DNA from: CAYVJW01 sp964451885
Lineage (GTDB): Bacteria > Patescibacteriota > Gracilibacteria > UBA4473
DNA: 22,692 nucleotides
Direction: 5' to 3'
Assembly: GCA_964451885.1 (NCBI GenBank)
Contig: CAYVJW010000015.1
Location: forward strand, 1 to 22,692
Shown here: piece after piece, positions 8,641 to 16,002 of the stretch
How positions within the stretch are numbered: position 1 is the stretch's first letter
How the letters are laid out: every line of letters begins with the position of its first letter
Made by a program: the position numbers and the translations under genes
Notes under the pieces: generated by a model
Databases searched by the model: none
The model's input: the letters and a program-made list of their open reading frames with translations, nothing else
Told to the model about the DNA's origin: nothing

Positions 8641-10824
8641 GTGAATTCCTTCGAAACCCGCCTTCGATTTCTAAAAGGATTCTTCATCCTTATTTTCACC
8701 ATTTTCACAATTCGACTTCTCGACCTCCAGGTTTTCCAATACGAAGACTTCTACGCAGAAGCCAAAGCCCAACACGAAAAAAGATCTATCCTCCCTGCCC
8801 GGCGCGGAAAAGTACTGGTCCGTAAAAACCGACTCACAGACGAAGTCACTCCCGTAGCAACAAACAATACCCTAAAAATGTTGTTTGTTGATCCGTTTAT
8901 CCTTGCCTACCCAAGACATAATCCAAAATTGCCTTTGGAGAGCCAGAAAAAAGGAAACCCGACATTAGCCGCCAAACTCCTTGCCCCACTATTAATCCAT
9001 GCCCATTGCGAAAAAATTGAAGGATGCGACATCGAAACGGACGAATCAAAATGGACAAAAACAGAAAAAAAATCAATAACGGCTTTTTCACTGGAGCTAT
9101 CAAAAATTTTCTCTGAAATAGAACGAAAAAGAGTAATTATCGCCACGGATGTTACTCCGGAAAGGACTGCCGAAATCGTTAATTTGTATCTCCCGGGAAT
9201 CCAAACAGAAGGAGATAAGATTATCGCCGACCCAACCCATATCCTGTCCACAGAAGCTACCGCCGAAAAACTTTCTCCCCTGCTCTCTGTTCCAAAAAAA
9301 GATTTACAAAAATGGATAAGCCGCCGCCCGAAACGCTACATTGAAATAACCCATAAAATCATCCCCAAAGTTTCCCAAAAAATCCTGGAATTAAAAAAAG
9401 CCCCGGAATACAGAGATATTCTCTACGGCATTCAACTGCAGGATGAACATTGGCGGTATTACCCGGAAAAAACTTTTGGAGCCCAAATAATAGGTTTCGT
9501 CGATTCAACAGGAAAAGGGCAATACGGTATTGAAGGTAGATTTGATCATCTGCTCAAAGAAAAAGAAGGCTACATCTTTGGAGCAACGACCACCAGCGGC
9601 CGAAGGGTCATGAGTAAAAATATCGGAATTTCCCAAGCACAAGACGGTGCCGATATTGTCCTGACTATCGACAGGGTAATCCAAGACGGCGTTGAAAAAA
9701 TACTGGAAGAAGACCTCAAAAAATGGAAAGCGGATTTTGGCCAGGTTATCGTAATAGAACCACAAAGCGGAAAAATCCTTGCCATGGCGAATGCTCCAAC
9801 ATTCGATATTAACGAATTCGGAAAAGTTTTTTTGCAATATGAAATTCCACCGGAACAAGCCGAAATCGATCGAGAAGACGAAAACTTCAATCAACGCATT
9901 CCTACCATTAAAAATGAAAGAGATTACTACAGATACTTCAATATCTGGGGACCAGAAGTTTTCAGAAACAAAATCATATCCGATATCTACGAACCGGGAT
10001 CCGTAATGAAAGCCTTCACTATGGCCGCCGCGCTCAATGCCGACGAAGTGATACCTCAAACCACTTATAACGATGACGGCCCAGTAGAAGTAGATGAATT
10101 CAAAATCCGAAACTCAGACGACATATATGAAGGTAAAACCACTATGATCGAAGTAATTAATCGGTCATTAAACACCGGGATTGCTTTTCTAACAAGAAAG
10201 ATGGGACGAAAAGTCCTCTACGATTATTTTCAAAACTTCGGCTTTGGACAATACACCGATATTGAACTCGAAGGCGAAACAACCGGAAAAATAAAACCCT
10301 GGAATGATTGGGCGGAATCAGAGTTGATCACCTATGGATTCGGCCAGGGAATAACCGCCACTCCATTACAAATGGGGCTTGCCTTTTCCGCCTTAGCAAA
10401 CGGAGGATATCTGATGAAACCGATAATAGTAGAAGAAATCCGATATTCCGATAAAAAAGTAGAAAAGTTTTTACCCGAAAAAATCCGCCGGATAATCTCC
10501 GACAAGACCTATCAAACCATAAAATCAATGCTTCTTAATTCCGTAGACAACGGAATGGCCCGAGGCGCCCGGATATTCGGATACACAATAATGGGAAAAA
10601 CCGGAACTTCCCAAACCTATAAAGGAGGAAAAGCCCTGGAAGGAGAAGGAACCACCATCACCAGCTTCGCCGGATTCGGCCCATTAAAAGAGCCAAAATT
10701 TGTAATCTTAGTGAAATTCGACTACCCGAAAACCTCCCAATGGGGATCAGAAACCGCCGCAAGAACTTTCCAGCATGTAGCCGATTTTATATTTTCGTAT
10801 CTAGCAATACCGCCGGATAAGTAG
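8641..10824 (+). CDS. Class B penicillin-binding protein (PBP2/FtsI-type transpeptidase)
   Basis: A D,D-transpeptidase that crosslinks peptidoglycan outside the membrane, anchored by one N-terminal membrane segment (about residues 11-32, LKGFFILIFTIFTIRLLDL). The PBP dimer-type signature PARRGKVL follows, then a pedestal region. The three active-site motifs are present: SVMK (Ser454, Lys457), SLN (Ser509, Asn511) and KTGT (653-656). At 727 residues it is longer than most FtsI proteins, with extra sequence in the N-terminal region (about residues 90-200) and an insert of about 40 residues just before the SxxK motif. The start is GTG at 8641, 49 nt after the surface-protein stop, with no Shine-Dalgarno sequence. 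I cannot decide between a division-specific (FtsI) and an elongation-specific (MrdA) role. Confidence 0.92.
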   Translation: MNSFETRLRFLKGFFILIFTIFTIRLLDLQVFQYEDFYAEAKAQHEKRSILPARRGKVLVRKNRLTDEVTPVATNNTLKMLFVDPFILAYPRHNPKLPLESQKKGNPTLAAKLLAPLLIHAHCEKIEGCDIETDESKWTKTEKKSITAFSLELSKIFSEIERKRVIIATDVTPERTAEIVNLYLPGIQTEGDKIIADPTHILSTEATAEKLSPLLSVPKKDLQKWISRRPKRYIEITHKIIPKVSQKILELKKAPEYRDILYGIQLQDEHWRYYPEKTFGAQIIGFVDSTGKGQYGIEGRFDHLLKEKEGYIFGATTTSGRRVMSKNIGISQAQDGADIVLTIDRVIQDGVEKILEEDLKKWKADFGQVIVIEPQSGKILAMANAPTFDINEFGKVFLQYEIPPEQAEIDREDENFNQRIPTIKNERDYYRYFNIWGPEVFRNKIISDIYEPGSVMKAFTMAAALNADEVIPQTTYNDDGPVEVDEFKIRNSDDIYEGKTTMIEVINRSLNTGIAFLTRKMGRKVLYDYFQNFGFGQYTDIELEGETTGKIKPWNDWAESELITYGFGQGITATPLQMGLAFSALANGGYLMKPIIVEEIRYSDKKVEKFLPEKIRRIISDKTYQTIKSMLLNSVDNGMARGARIFGYTIMGKTGTSQTYKGGKALEGEGTTITSFAGFGPLKEPKFVILVKFDYPKTSQWGSETAARTFQHVADFIFSYLAIPPDK

Positions 10825-10874
10825 ACAGACATTAGTTGTTAGTTTTTTAATTTAGTGTTGGAATTCAAAATAAC

Positions 10875-10902
10875 CCTCCCCCCGATCTCACCGAGGGGAA
10901 GG
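10875..10902 (-). terminator. Hairpin terminator of the 349-residue minus-strand gene
   Basis: On the minus strand, CCT-t-CCCC-t-CG pairs with CG-g-GGGG-AGG around a 7-nt loop, followed by GTTATTTTG. It lies 22 nt past the stop of the minus-strand gene. It could also slow plus-strand transcription arriving from the PBP gene, but no T-run follows on that side. Confidence 0.6.
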
Positions 10903-10924
10903 CATTCTCAATCATCACATCAAC

Positions 10925-11974
10925 TCACGAAACTTTCGAAAGCTCCTTCACCTCAGCCTCCATGGCCATGATGTTGAGCTTGTTCACCAGTGCCTCCGCA
11001 TACATCCGCGCCACTGCCTCTGCATGTTTCCCATGATTTTTCGGCAGGAAAAACGCAATACGAACCGTTGAAAGTGTCGATTCCGGCTCGGTTCTGAGCG
11101 GATGGAGAAAAAGCCGTCCATCTACATCGAACTGCTGAATGATAGAACGTTTCCTCTCCGGAACAGCCCCCTGCTTTCCAACCCTCGCAAGCAGGTTCAT
11201 ATTATGAGCCAATTCTGCCACAACTTTGATTCCGTAGACCGGAAGCTCGGCCAATAAAATCGGCCTCCCTCGAGTCATCACAGCCTTAACCAGGCGCTCC
11301 CGCAGGGCTCCCGGCGAAAACTGCATTACCCCCGTCATCGTCGAAAGAGCCAGAGCGAGATGAGAAAAATCACACCACTTCATTTCCTGCTTGGACGAAT
11401 CATCGACTTGAGCAGGAAGCGGATGGTCAATTTCGATATGATCCACCGGATGATCCCATCCCATCATTTCCATGTAGCTTTTGAGACCTTTCTCGTGAGG
11501 ATTCACCTTTCTATCCTCAAACCGTACCCTCACCGGCACGATTATGTCGCCGGAACGATACGAGGCGGGAATGAAAGGCGATTTCACCAGGATAATAACC
11601 GGCGCAAACCGCAGTTCGATTCGCACCTCCTCGCCCTCTTTCGCATTGATGAAGGATATCAGTTGATTCCAGATGATTCTTTTCGCCTCAAAAGCTTCCG
11701 ATTGATGAAGAGCGCGAGTGGTAGAAGGAAGTTCACAAGGATAACCAAGATCCAAAACCCTAGCTTCATACCACCCCTCGAACTTGAAGATTGCATCCAA
11801 TCGGATGCCGGCATGGTCTCTCATATTAATCTCATGCCCCCCTACCTCACGAACTCCAACTTCATCATCCATGAACCGCAGTTGATCCAATGGGACATCA
11901 ATAACGACGGAGGGATCTCCGGGTTTTGAATCCCATTTCCTGTCCTGCCGAAACACATAACACTTGTTTTTCAT
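10925..11974 (-). CDS. Conserved-looking protein of unknown function, 349 residues
   Basis: I do not recognise this protein. It has no signal peptide or membrane segment and looks soluble and cytoplasmic. Visible features are a charged N-terminal third rich in Asp/Glu (KPGDPSVVIDVPLDQLRFMDDE), a basic-hydrophobic middle (RFAPVIILVKSPFIPASYRSG), a WDHPVDHIEIDHP segment with several His, and a C-terminal helix-like end (HAEAVARMYAEALVNKLNIMAMEAEVKEL). The ATG at 11974 is preceded by AAAGGA with 7 nt spacing, and a stronger AGGAGG lies further upstream. It has its own likely promoter at 12222-12250, a leader of about 240 nt and a terminator, so it looks monocistronic. A 189-residue reading frame opposite it (11360-11929) is judged a shadow, because this strand has the ribosome site and terminator. 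Confidence 0.75.
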   Translation of the reverse strand: MKNKCYVFRQDRKWDSKPGDPSVVIDVPLDQLRFMDDEVGVREVGGHEINMRDHAGIRLDAIFKFEGWYEARVLDLGYPCELPSTTRALHQSEAFEAKRIIWNQLISFINAKEGEEVRIELRFAPVIILVKSPFIPASYRSGDIIVPVRVRFEDRKVNPHEKGLKSYMEMMGWDHPVDHIEIDHPLPAQVDDSSKQEMKWCDFSHLALALSTMTGVMQFSPGALRERLVKAVMTRGRPILLAELPVYGIKVVAELAHNMNLLARVGKQGAVPERKRSIIQQFDVDGRLFLHPLRTEPESTLSTVRIAFFLPKNHGKHAEAVARMYAEALVNKLNIMAMEAEVKELSKVS

Positions 11975-12281
11975 GGCTCTATCCTTTCACCTCCTGAGAG
12001 ATAAATAGCCGGTTTTTTAGGCCAGCCCTGACTGCCGGAGCAGTAGGAGGAGAAGACCCATGTCTTCCCCCCAATTCAACGACAAAAGATTACCGCCAAA
12101 TTGGGAGGAAGAATAGATGTGATATTGAGACAACCTTTGAACTCATTCATTTCATTGAAATAATAAATCCAAAGGTATCCCAATATTGTAATGTAAAAGA
12201 ACAAAACAAAATTCAAAAATTTAAATAGCACGAAAAACAAGAAAAGTCAAATCGAAGTCAAGCGAATGATCTTCGTAAATG
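11975..12281 (-). other. Long structured leader of the 349-residue gene
   Basis: This gene-free stretch of about 300 bases lies between tilS and the unknown minus-strand gene. Read on the minus strand it holds a promoter-like pair, then a leader with hairpins: GAAGAC-catg-GTCTTC at about 12053-12068 and ACTGC-tccg-GCAGT at about 12030-12043. The SD sequences lie just before the start. The T-rich half next to the promoter shows no coding potential that I can support. No known riboswitch class is recognised. Confidence 0.5.
12222..12250 (-). promoter_or_regulatory. Candidate promoter for the 349-residue gene
   Basis: On the minus strand TTGACT (12245-12250) is separated by 17 nt from TATTTA (12222-12227). 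The 14-base sequence TTGTTCTTTTACAT lies just downstream (12191-12204) and is also present at the lipoprotein promoter. Confidence 0.5.
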
Positions 12282-13184
12282 TCATTTCCATACAACCTCC
12301 CCCTTCTCAACCCTCAACTCCATCCCCCCCACCTCCTTCTTCGAATTCCCCTTCGGCTCCCCCCTCAACCACTTCAAACAATCCGCCACCTCAGAAAAAC
12401 TCGGCGTTTTTTTCGCAATTTTCCGCAAAAACTCCTGCTGCAAAAACGAAGGTAGCTTTAAAAATTTATCAAGCGGGAAATGTTTATTATCCAGATACTT
12501 TCCATACCCTCTTTTCAGCTCCTCATTCACAAACTTCACCAACTCCCCGAAAACAACAGATTCCCGCACAAAAACCGCCTCAAGATTTGGCGTAATCTTC
12601 CTTAATTCCGGCAAAACATTCTTTCTTATCAAATTGCGCTGGAACTTCACATCATCATTCGTTTCATCCTCCACAAAATCCAGGCCATTGCTGGAAGCAT
12701 ACACCTCTATTTCAATCTTCGGCACATCCCAAAAAGGTTTCGTCGAAACATAAAAAGGTGAAAGTCCCAACATCCCCGCCCCCTTCGTCAATCGAAAAAT
12801 CATCGTCTCCGCCAAATCCGTCGCATGATGGGCCGTCAAAATTCTTACGGCAGAGAAATCATCTTTCGCCTTCTCCGCCACCTTCCGCCGCGCTTCCCTC
12901 CAATAAGCCTCTTTATTTTTCTCGGGAATCTTATTTACTTTCGCCCCATAAAATTTAATCTTCTTCTTTGAACACAAATCTTGAACAAACTTCAAGTCAT
13001 TACCAGATTTTTCCCTTACGCAGTGGTCCAAATGAAAGACCGCTAAATCATCTTGATCAATTATTTTACTCGCAATTTTCAACAAAACCCGCGAGTCAAC
13101 ACCTCCCGAAACGCCCAGTAAAATTTTTTTACCAGCCAAGTTCTCCTGCTTGAGAAAATCCGAAAACTTTTTTTCTAAATCCAC
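12282..13184 (-). CDS. tilS: tRNA(Ile)-lysidine synthase
   Basis: TilS uses ATP to attach lysine to C34 of the AUA-decoding tRNA-Ile, changing its identity from Met to Ile. It is essential in most bacteria. The PP-loop ATP-binding motif SGGVDS is at residues 26-31. The family motifs HLDHCVREKSGNDL, LTAHHATDLAETMIFRLTKGAG and EDETNDDVKFQRNLIRKNVLPEL all follow in order. At 300 residues it is a short form without the long C-terminal domains of E. coli TilS, typical of small genomes. The start is GTG at 13184 with no properly spaced SD; a region of heptanucleotide repeats lies immediately upstream. It is downstream of dut on the same strand, about 230 nt away. Confidence 0.92.
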   Translation of the reverse strand: MDLEKKFSDFLKQENLAGKKILLGVSGGVDSRVLLKIASKIIDQDDLAVFHLDHCVREKSGNDLKFVQDLCSKKKIKFYGAKVNKIPEKNKEAYWREARRKVAEKAKDDFSAVRILTAHHATDLAETMIFRLTKGAGMLGLSPFYVSTKPFWDVPKIEIEVYASSNGLDFVEDETNDDVKFQRNLIRKNVLPELRKITPNLEAVFVRESVVFGELVKFVNEELKRGYGKYLDNKHFPLDKFLKLPSFLQQEFLRKIAKKTPSFSEVADCLKWLRGEPKGNSKKEVGGMELRVEKGEVVWK

Positions 13185-13190
13185 CTTTTA

Positions 13191-13232
13191 TAATGATTAA
13201 TGAGTAATGATTAATGAGTAATGAGTAATGAT
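13191..13232. repeat. Heptanucleotide tandem repeat, (TAATGAK)6
   Basis: Six 7-base units in perfect register: TAATGAT, TAATGAG, TAATGAT, TAATGAG, TAATGAG, TAATGAT. They lie 6 nt upstream of the tilS start codon on the minus strand. Two other intergenic sites in this window (17097-17138 and 17451-17485) also have a 7-base period. Confidence 0.9.
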
Positions 13233-13243
13233 TTATATAATTC

Positions 13244-13407
13244 ATGCAGGAGCAATTTTGTAAATTGCTTCGAAACGTTTGGAAGCAGCTAAATCTATGA
13301 GACAGTTATCTATAAACTATTAGTAATTCTGACTAACAGCCTGATAACTTCACAATTTAATCTTACTTCACAACACTGTGGATCAATTTACAAAATTGAT
13401 CCTGCAA
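13244..13407. repeat. Inverted pair of palindromic repeats between dut and tilS
   Basis: Near 13245-13268 is GCAGGAgCAATTTTGTAAATTG followed by cTTC. At about 13381-13405 is its near-perfect reverse complement, ending CAAAATTGATCCTGC. Each arm is itself a palindrome: AGCAATTT-tgt-AAATTGCT and GGATCAATTT-aca-AAATTGATCC. The element spans about 160 bp and may be a small non-autonomous or REP-like repeat. The arm next to dut could also act as a transcript end, although no T-run follows it. Confidence 0.6.
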
Positions 13408-13411
13408 AATA

Positions 13412-13852
13412 TTATTCATTATTTTTATCCGTACTTCCAAACCCCCCTCTCGATCCCTCCCCCACTTCCCCAATCTCATCAAACATCGCCTTCGCCATCT
13501 TCACAAAAAGCCCCTGGGCAATTCGCTCACCACGATCTACTACCACCGATTCCCGGGAAAAATTATACACCTGAATCATAATCTCATCCTCCTCCCCGCA
13601 ATAATCATGGTCAATCAACCCCACAGAATGCGGAAACATGAGAGATTTTTTTCGTGGTGTGGAGCTACGCGGAAGAATCAACAAAGCATGATCCACCGGA
13701 CACTTCACAATCACATTCCCCGGAATCATCCCGAAATTTAGCGGCATAATTTCAATCGTTTCCCGAGCCAAAAAATCAAAAGCAAAACTCCCCTCCGTTT
13801 CGTATTTTGGGAGAGATAAGGTTCTATCAATACGGAAGATTTCTACATTCAT
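13412..13852 (-). CDS. dut: dUTP diphosphatase (dUTPase)
   Basis: Hydrolyses dUTP to dUMP and diphosphate, keeping uracil out of DNA and supplying dUMP for thymidylate synthesis. The five trimeric-dUTPase motifs are visible in order: motif 1 GSFAFDFLA (variant of the usual A-G-x-D-L), motif 2 PRSS, motif 3 GLIDHDYCGE, motif 4 RIAQGLF and motif 5 RGGFGSTD at the C-terminus. The length of 146 residues is normal for the family. Phe replaces the usual Gly or Tyr in motif 1, so the related dCTP deaminase/dUTPase superfamily should be kept in mind, though the GFGST tail supports dUTPase. The ATG at 13852 has no Shine-Dalgarno sequence. It is probably upstream of tilS in the same direction. Confidence 0.88.
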   Translation of the reverse strand: MNVEIFRIDRTLSLPKYETEGSFAFDFLARETIEIMPLNFGMIPGNVIVKCPVDHALLILPRSSTPRKKSLMFPHSVGLIDHDYCGEEDEIMIQVYNFSRESVVVDRGERIAQGLFVKMAKAMFDEIGEVGEGSRGGFGSTDKNNE

Positions 13853-13899
13853 TGCAAAATTAAGTTTACATACATTTTTTTATTATCAAAATTCTTACT

Positions 13900-13951
13900 T
13901 TGACAGGGATGTAAAAATATGTAAAATAAAATCAATATTGTTCTTTTACAT
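13900..13951 (+). promoter_or_regulatory. Promoter and phased ATGTAAAA motif of the lipoprotein gene
   Basis: TTGACA (13900-13905) and TAAAAT (13922-13927) are separated by 16 nt. ATGTAAAA occurs at 13909-13916 and again exactly 10 bases later at 13919-13926, in the spacer and over the -10 box. Its inverse TTTTACAT is at 13944-13951 inside the 14-mer TTGTTCTTTTACAT. This arrangement looks like an operator. Confidence 0.5.
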
Positions 13952-13988
13952 CTCAAGTTTTGTAATGGAGAGCTCTTTGCCTTTGCGT

Positions 13989-14009
13989 AATGTACACTCT
14001 AGGTACATT
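13989..14009. promoter_or_regulatory. Dyad AATGTAC-n7-GTACATT in the lipoprotein leader
   Basis: A perfect 7-bp inverted repeat around a 7-base spacer, 75 nt upstream of the start codon and about 60 nt downstream of the proposed -10 box. It may be a protein-binding site or a leader hairpin. A second small palindrome, GTTGTT-c-AACAAC, follows at about 14039-14051. Confidence 0.4.
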
Positions 14010-14083
14010 TACGAAAGCAAAATCCCTCTCCGTTGCATGTTGTTCAACAACCACCCAACACAATCACAGAAAAGGAATATAAC

Positions 14084-15004
14084 ATGAAACACGCAGCAAA
14101 ATTTCTCATTCTGGTCATCCTGACGGAAATCCTCTCTGGATGCACTCGCCCTCCACCTTTCTCTCTTATTTCTCCAATTCACGACAAACGACATTGGAAA
14201 TGCAAAATCATCCACGATGTGGATGTCAAAGCCCTCAAGGCAAAGGAAAAAAGAGCAACGATACCACACGCATCTGCCACAAAATCTTTTCATCGTGTAG
14301 ATCTTACCCCTTTTGGGGTTTTGAAACAAAAAATACATAAATGTAAACACGATGGGTGCAATTGGGATTGGATCCCACGAAAGAAAAAAGCAAGCAAACT
14401 TGGACTAGTCGAAGTTTTTCGTATAGATATCATCAAGGTGGCTAGAATCGGAACAGAGGTATGCTCCAGAGGAAGTGAACAAAAAATTTCTCCCGCTTGG
14501 GGATCCTGGGGAGATGACGGATGGGAGAAAGTTCTGATCCATGAAACACAGATCTACAAATCAAATCCCGATGATCCCTATAATACATTCTGGATAGATG
14601 TTGAATGGGCGCTTAAAGACAAAATCAACAAAATGGTTGATAAAGCCGGCCGCCGAATCTGGAAGTACAGGGAAGTAAACTCCAAATTCTTGCACCTCGA
14701 AACGAAAGAAGGTCTGCCAGTTGCCATGGTAGAGTACGGTCTTGATTACAGAACAGGGAATGAATATCTTTTGGTGTCTTACAATGGATATCTCTATGAG
14801 ATCCAAGGGAATAATTCATCCCGTATGTTTGCCGATACACATCTCATCAAAGCCATCGCGAAGACCATTGGTTTCCGTGAGTTCGTCATCCTGACTCCGG
14901 GACAAAACATAACTGATTTCGCCACTCTGGTGATCAGAAAAGATCCACAAATCACATTCAAAGGGGCTCTCGGAGGGAGCGTTCATCGGTTCAACGTCAA
15001 ATAA
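14084..15004 (+). CDS. Predicted lipoprotein of unknown function
   Basis: I chose the ATG at 14084 rather than an upstream in-frame one at 14033, because AAAAGGA lies just before it and because it gives a clean lipoprotein signal: MKHAAKFLILVILTEILSGC, with a lipobox LSGC at residues 17-20. The mature protein of about 287 residues has several Cys (KCKHDGCNWDW) and aromatic-rich stretches (SPAWGSWGDDGWEKV, YLLVSYNGYLYEIQG) suggesting a beta-rich extracytoplasmic domain. I recognise no family. It stands alone, with its own promoter, a leader of about 150 nt and a strong terminator, and points away from dut. The membrane side and role are unknown. Confidence 0.75.
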   Translation: MKHAAKFLILVILTEILSGCTRPPPFSLISPIHDKRHWKCKIIHDVDVKALKAKEKRATIPHASATKSFHRVDLTPFGVLKQKIHKCKHDGCNWDWIPRKKKASKLGLVEVFRIDIIKVARIGTEVCSRGSEQKISPAWGSWGDDGWEKVLIHETQIYKSNPDDPYNTFWIDVEWALKDKINKMVDKAGRRIWKYREVNSKFLHLETKEGLPVAMVEYGLDYRTGNEYLLVSYNGYLYEIQGNNSSRMFADTHLIKAIAKTIGFREFVILTPGQNITDFATLVIRKDPQITFKGALGGSVHRFNVK

Positions 15005-15036
15005 CGACAACACTCGCAACGTTAGAATACACCCTA

Positions 15037-15070
15037 AGAGGCGTCGGCCACCATCCGCCGCCTCTCTTTT
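15037..15070 (+). terminator. Rho-independent terminator after the lipoprotein gene
   Basis: AGAGGCG-t-CGG (15037-15047) pairs with CCG-c-CGCCTCT (15055-15065) around the loop CCACCAT, with one internal T/C mismatch. CTTTTC follows. It sits 33 nt after the stop codon. Confidence 0.8.
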
Positions 15071-15100
15071 CAAAAATCTTTTGTTTTGCTAAAAATCAAC

Positions 15101-15106
15101 TACAAT
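15101..15106 (+). promoter_or_regulatory. -10 box implying a leaderless transcript
   Basis: TACAAT lies 7 nt before the ATG at 15114, with only a weak -35 (TTTTGT, 16 nt upstream). A start this close to the -10 box places transcription initiation at or next to the start codon. Confidence 0.45.
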
Positions 15107-15113
15107 ATTTGCG

Positions 15114-16001
15114 ATGAACTTCATAGAATTCCTCTCTCCTCTCCTCCGTCGGAAAAAAACATACTTGGGACTTGTTCTTCTTTTTTCAATTTCATTTTTC
15201 GGACTCTTCCAACTCATTCCCCCCATTCATAAAACAACCGTGTATTTTCCCGTAAAACCACTGGAGGTTTCTGAAACTTCATCAGCCTTTTCATTAGATC
15301 CAGCAGAAAGCACATCTAAAATTACAGAAATGATCGCCGGCTGGGCAAAAAATCCCGGATTCAGACAAGAAATCCTGGATACAGCCAAAATATATATCCC
15401 ACATTTAAAACGAAAATTATCCGCCAGAAAACAAAACCGGATGAATGTTTTCTGGACCATAAAGCTCTACGGAACAGAAATAAAACATTCGGAAAAAATT
15501 ACCCAAGCCCTCCTTTCTACTTTTGAAAAAAACTTCGAAGAATTCAACAATCAAAGAGCAATTAAATACGGCACCGGAACCCCGTCCGTCTTTCATGAAA
15601 CCACCAATATCCCATTCTCCTGGCTAATCGCCGCCTCCATATTTTTTGGATTACTTTTTTCATTTTTAGGAATATACTTTTCGGAAGCATTCGGAAAGAA
15701 AGTTTCTTTTGTGTCACAGGTATCAAAAATTTTCCCAAAGGCCCCTACTCTAAAAATATCAGCCTATCCAGAATCTCTGGATAGCAAATTACTAGAACAA
15801 TTCATCCTAACTTTTCCTTCCGCCTCCCTAATTGGTACATTTCCGACAGCTGAAACTCATTTTCCTCTTTCCGACGATATCATTGAACAAGGAATCACTC
15901 CCATATTGCTCGTAAAACTCGGCGAAACATCCACATATGAATTAGAAAACATGAAGGCCATTCATGGAAAGAAAGTGGGAATTGTGATTTTTGAAAAATA
16001 A
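15114..16001 (+). CDS. Wzz/YveK-like membrane protein with a degenerate kinase-like tail
   Basis: The layout matches polysaccharide copolymerases/chain-length regulators: membrane segment 1 at about residues 17-37, an extracytoplasmic loop of about 130 residues, and membrane segment 2 at about 168-192 (SWLIAASIFFGLLFSFLGIYF). Such proteins set the length of surface polysaccharide. The C-terminal 100 residues resemble the cytoplasmic kinase-like domain of fused BY-kinases (ILLVKLGETSTYELENMKAIHGKKVGIVIF), but no Walker A motif is visible, so it is unlikely to be an active kinase. No other polysaccharide gene is nearby and the family is assigned by layout. The stop codon is one base before the ATG of purM, so the two are very likely cotranscribed and translationally coupled. 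Confidence 0.55.
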   Translation: MNFIEFLSPLLRRKKTYLGLVLLFSISFFGLFQLIPPIHKTTVYFPVKPLEVSETSSAFSLDPAESTSKITEMIAGWAKNPGFRQEILDTAKIYIPHLKRKLSARKQNRMNVFWTIKLYGTEIKHSEKITQALLSTFEKNFEEFNNQRAIKYGTGTPSVFHETTNIPFSWLIAASIFFGLLFSFLGIYFSEAFGKKVSFVSQVSKIFPKAPTLKISAYPESLDSKLLEQFILTFPSASLIGTFPTAETHFPLSDDIIEQGITPILLVKLGETSTYELENMKAIHGKKVGIVIFEK

Positions 16002-16002
16002 A

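Noticed and set aside
9505..10059. 184-codon minus-strand frame inside the PBP gene
   Set aside because: The plus strand encodes an unmistakable PBP with all active-site motifs; the opposite frame has a Phe- and His-rich composition typical of antisense reading.
10825..10870. Terminator directly after the PBP gene (TTAGTTGTTAGTTTTTT)
   Set aside because: There is a T-run, but I could not find a convincing stem before it.
11360..11929. 189-codon plus-strand frame opposite the 349-residue gene
   Set aside because: The minus strand has the longer frame, a spaced ribosome site, a promoter and a terminator; the plus frame has none and its protein looks like a shadow.
13191..13232. CRISPR-like array
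   Set aside because: Units are 7 bases with no spacers and no cas genes nearby, so this is a microsatellite.
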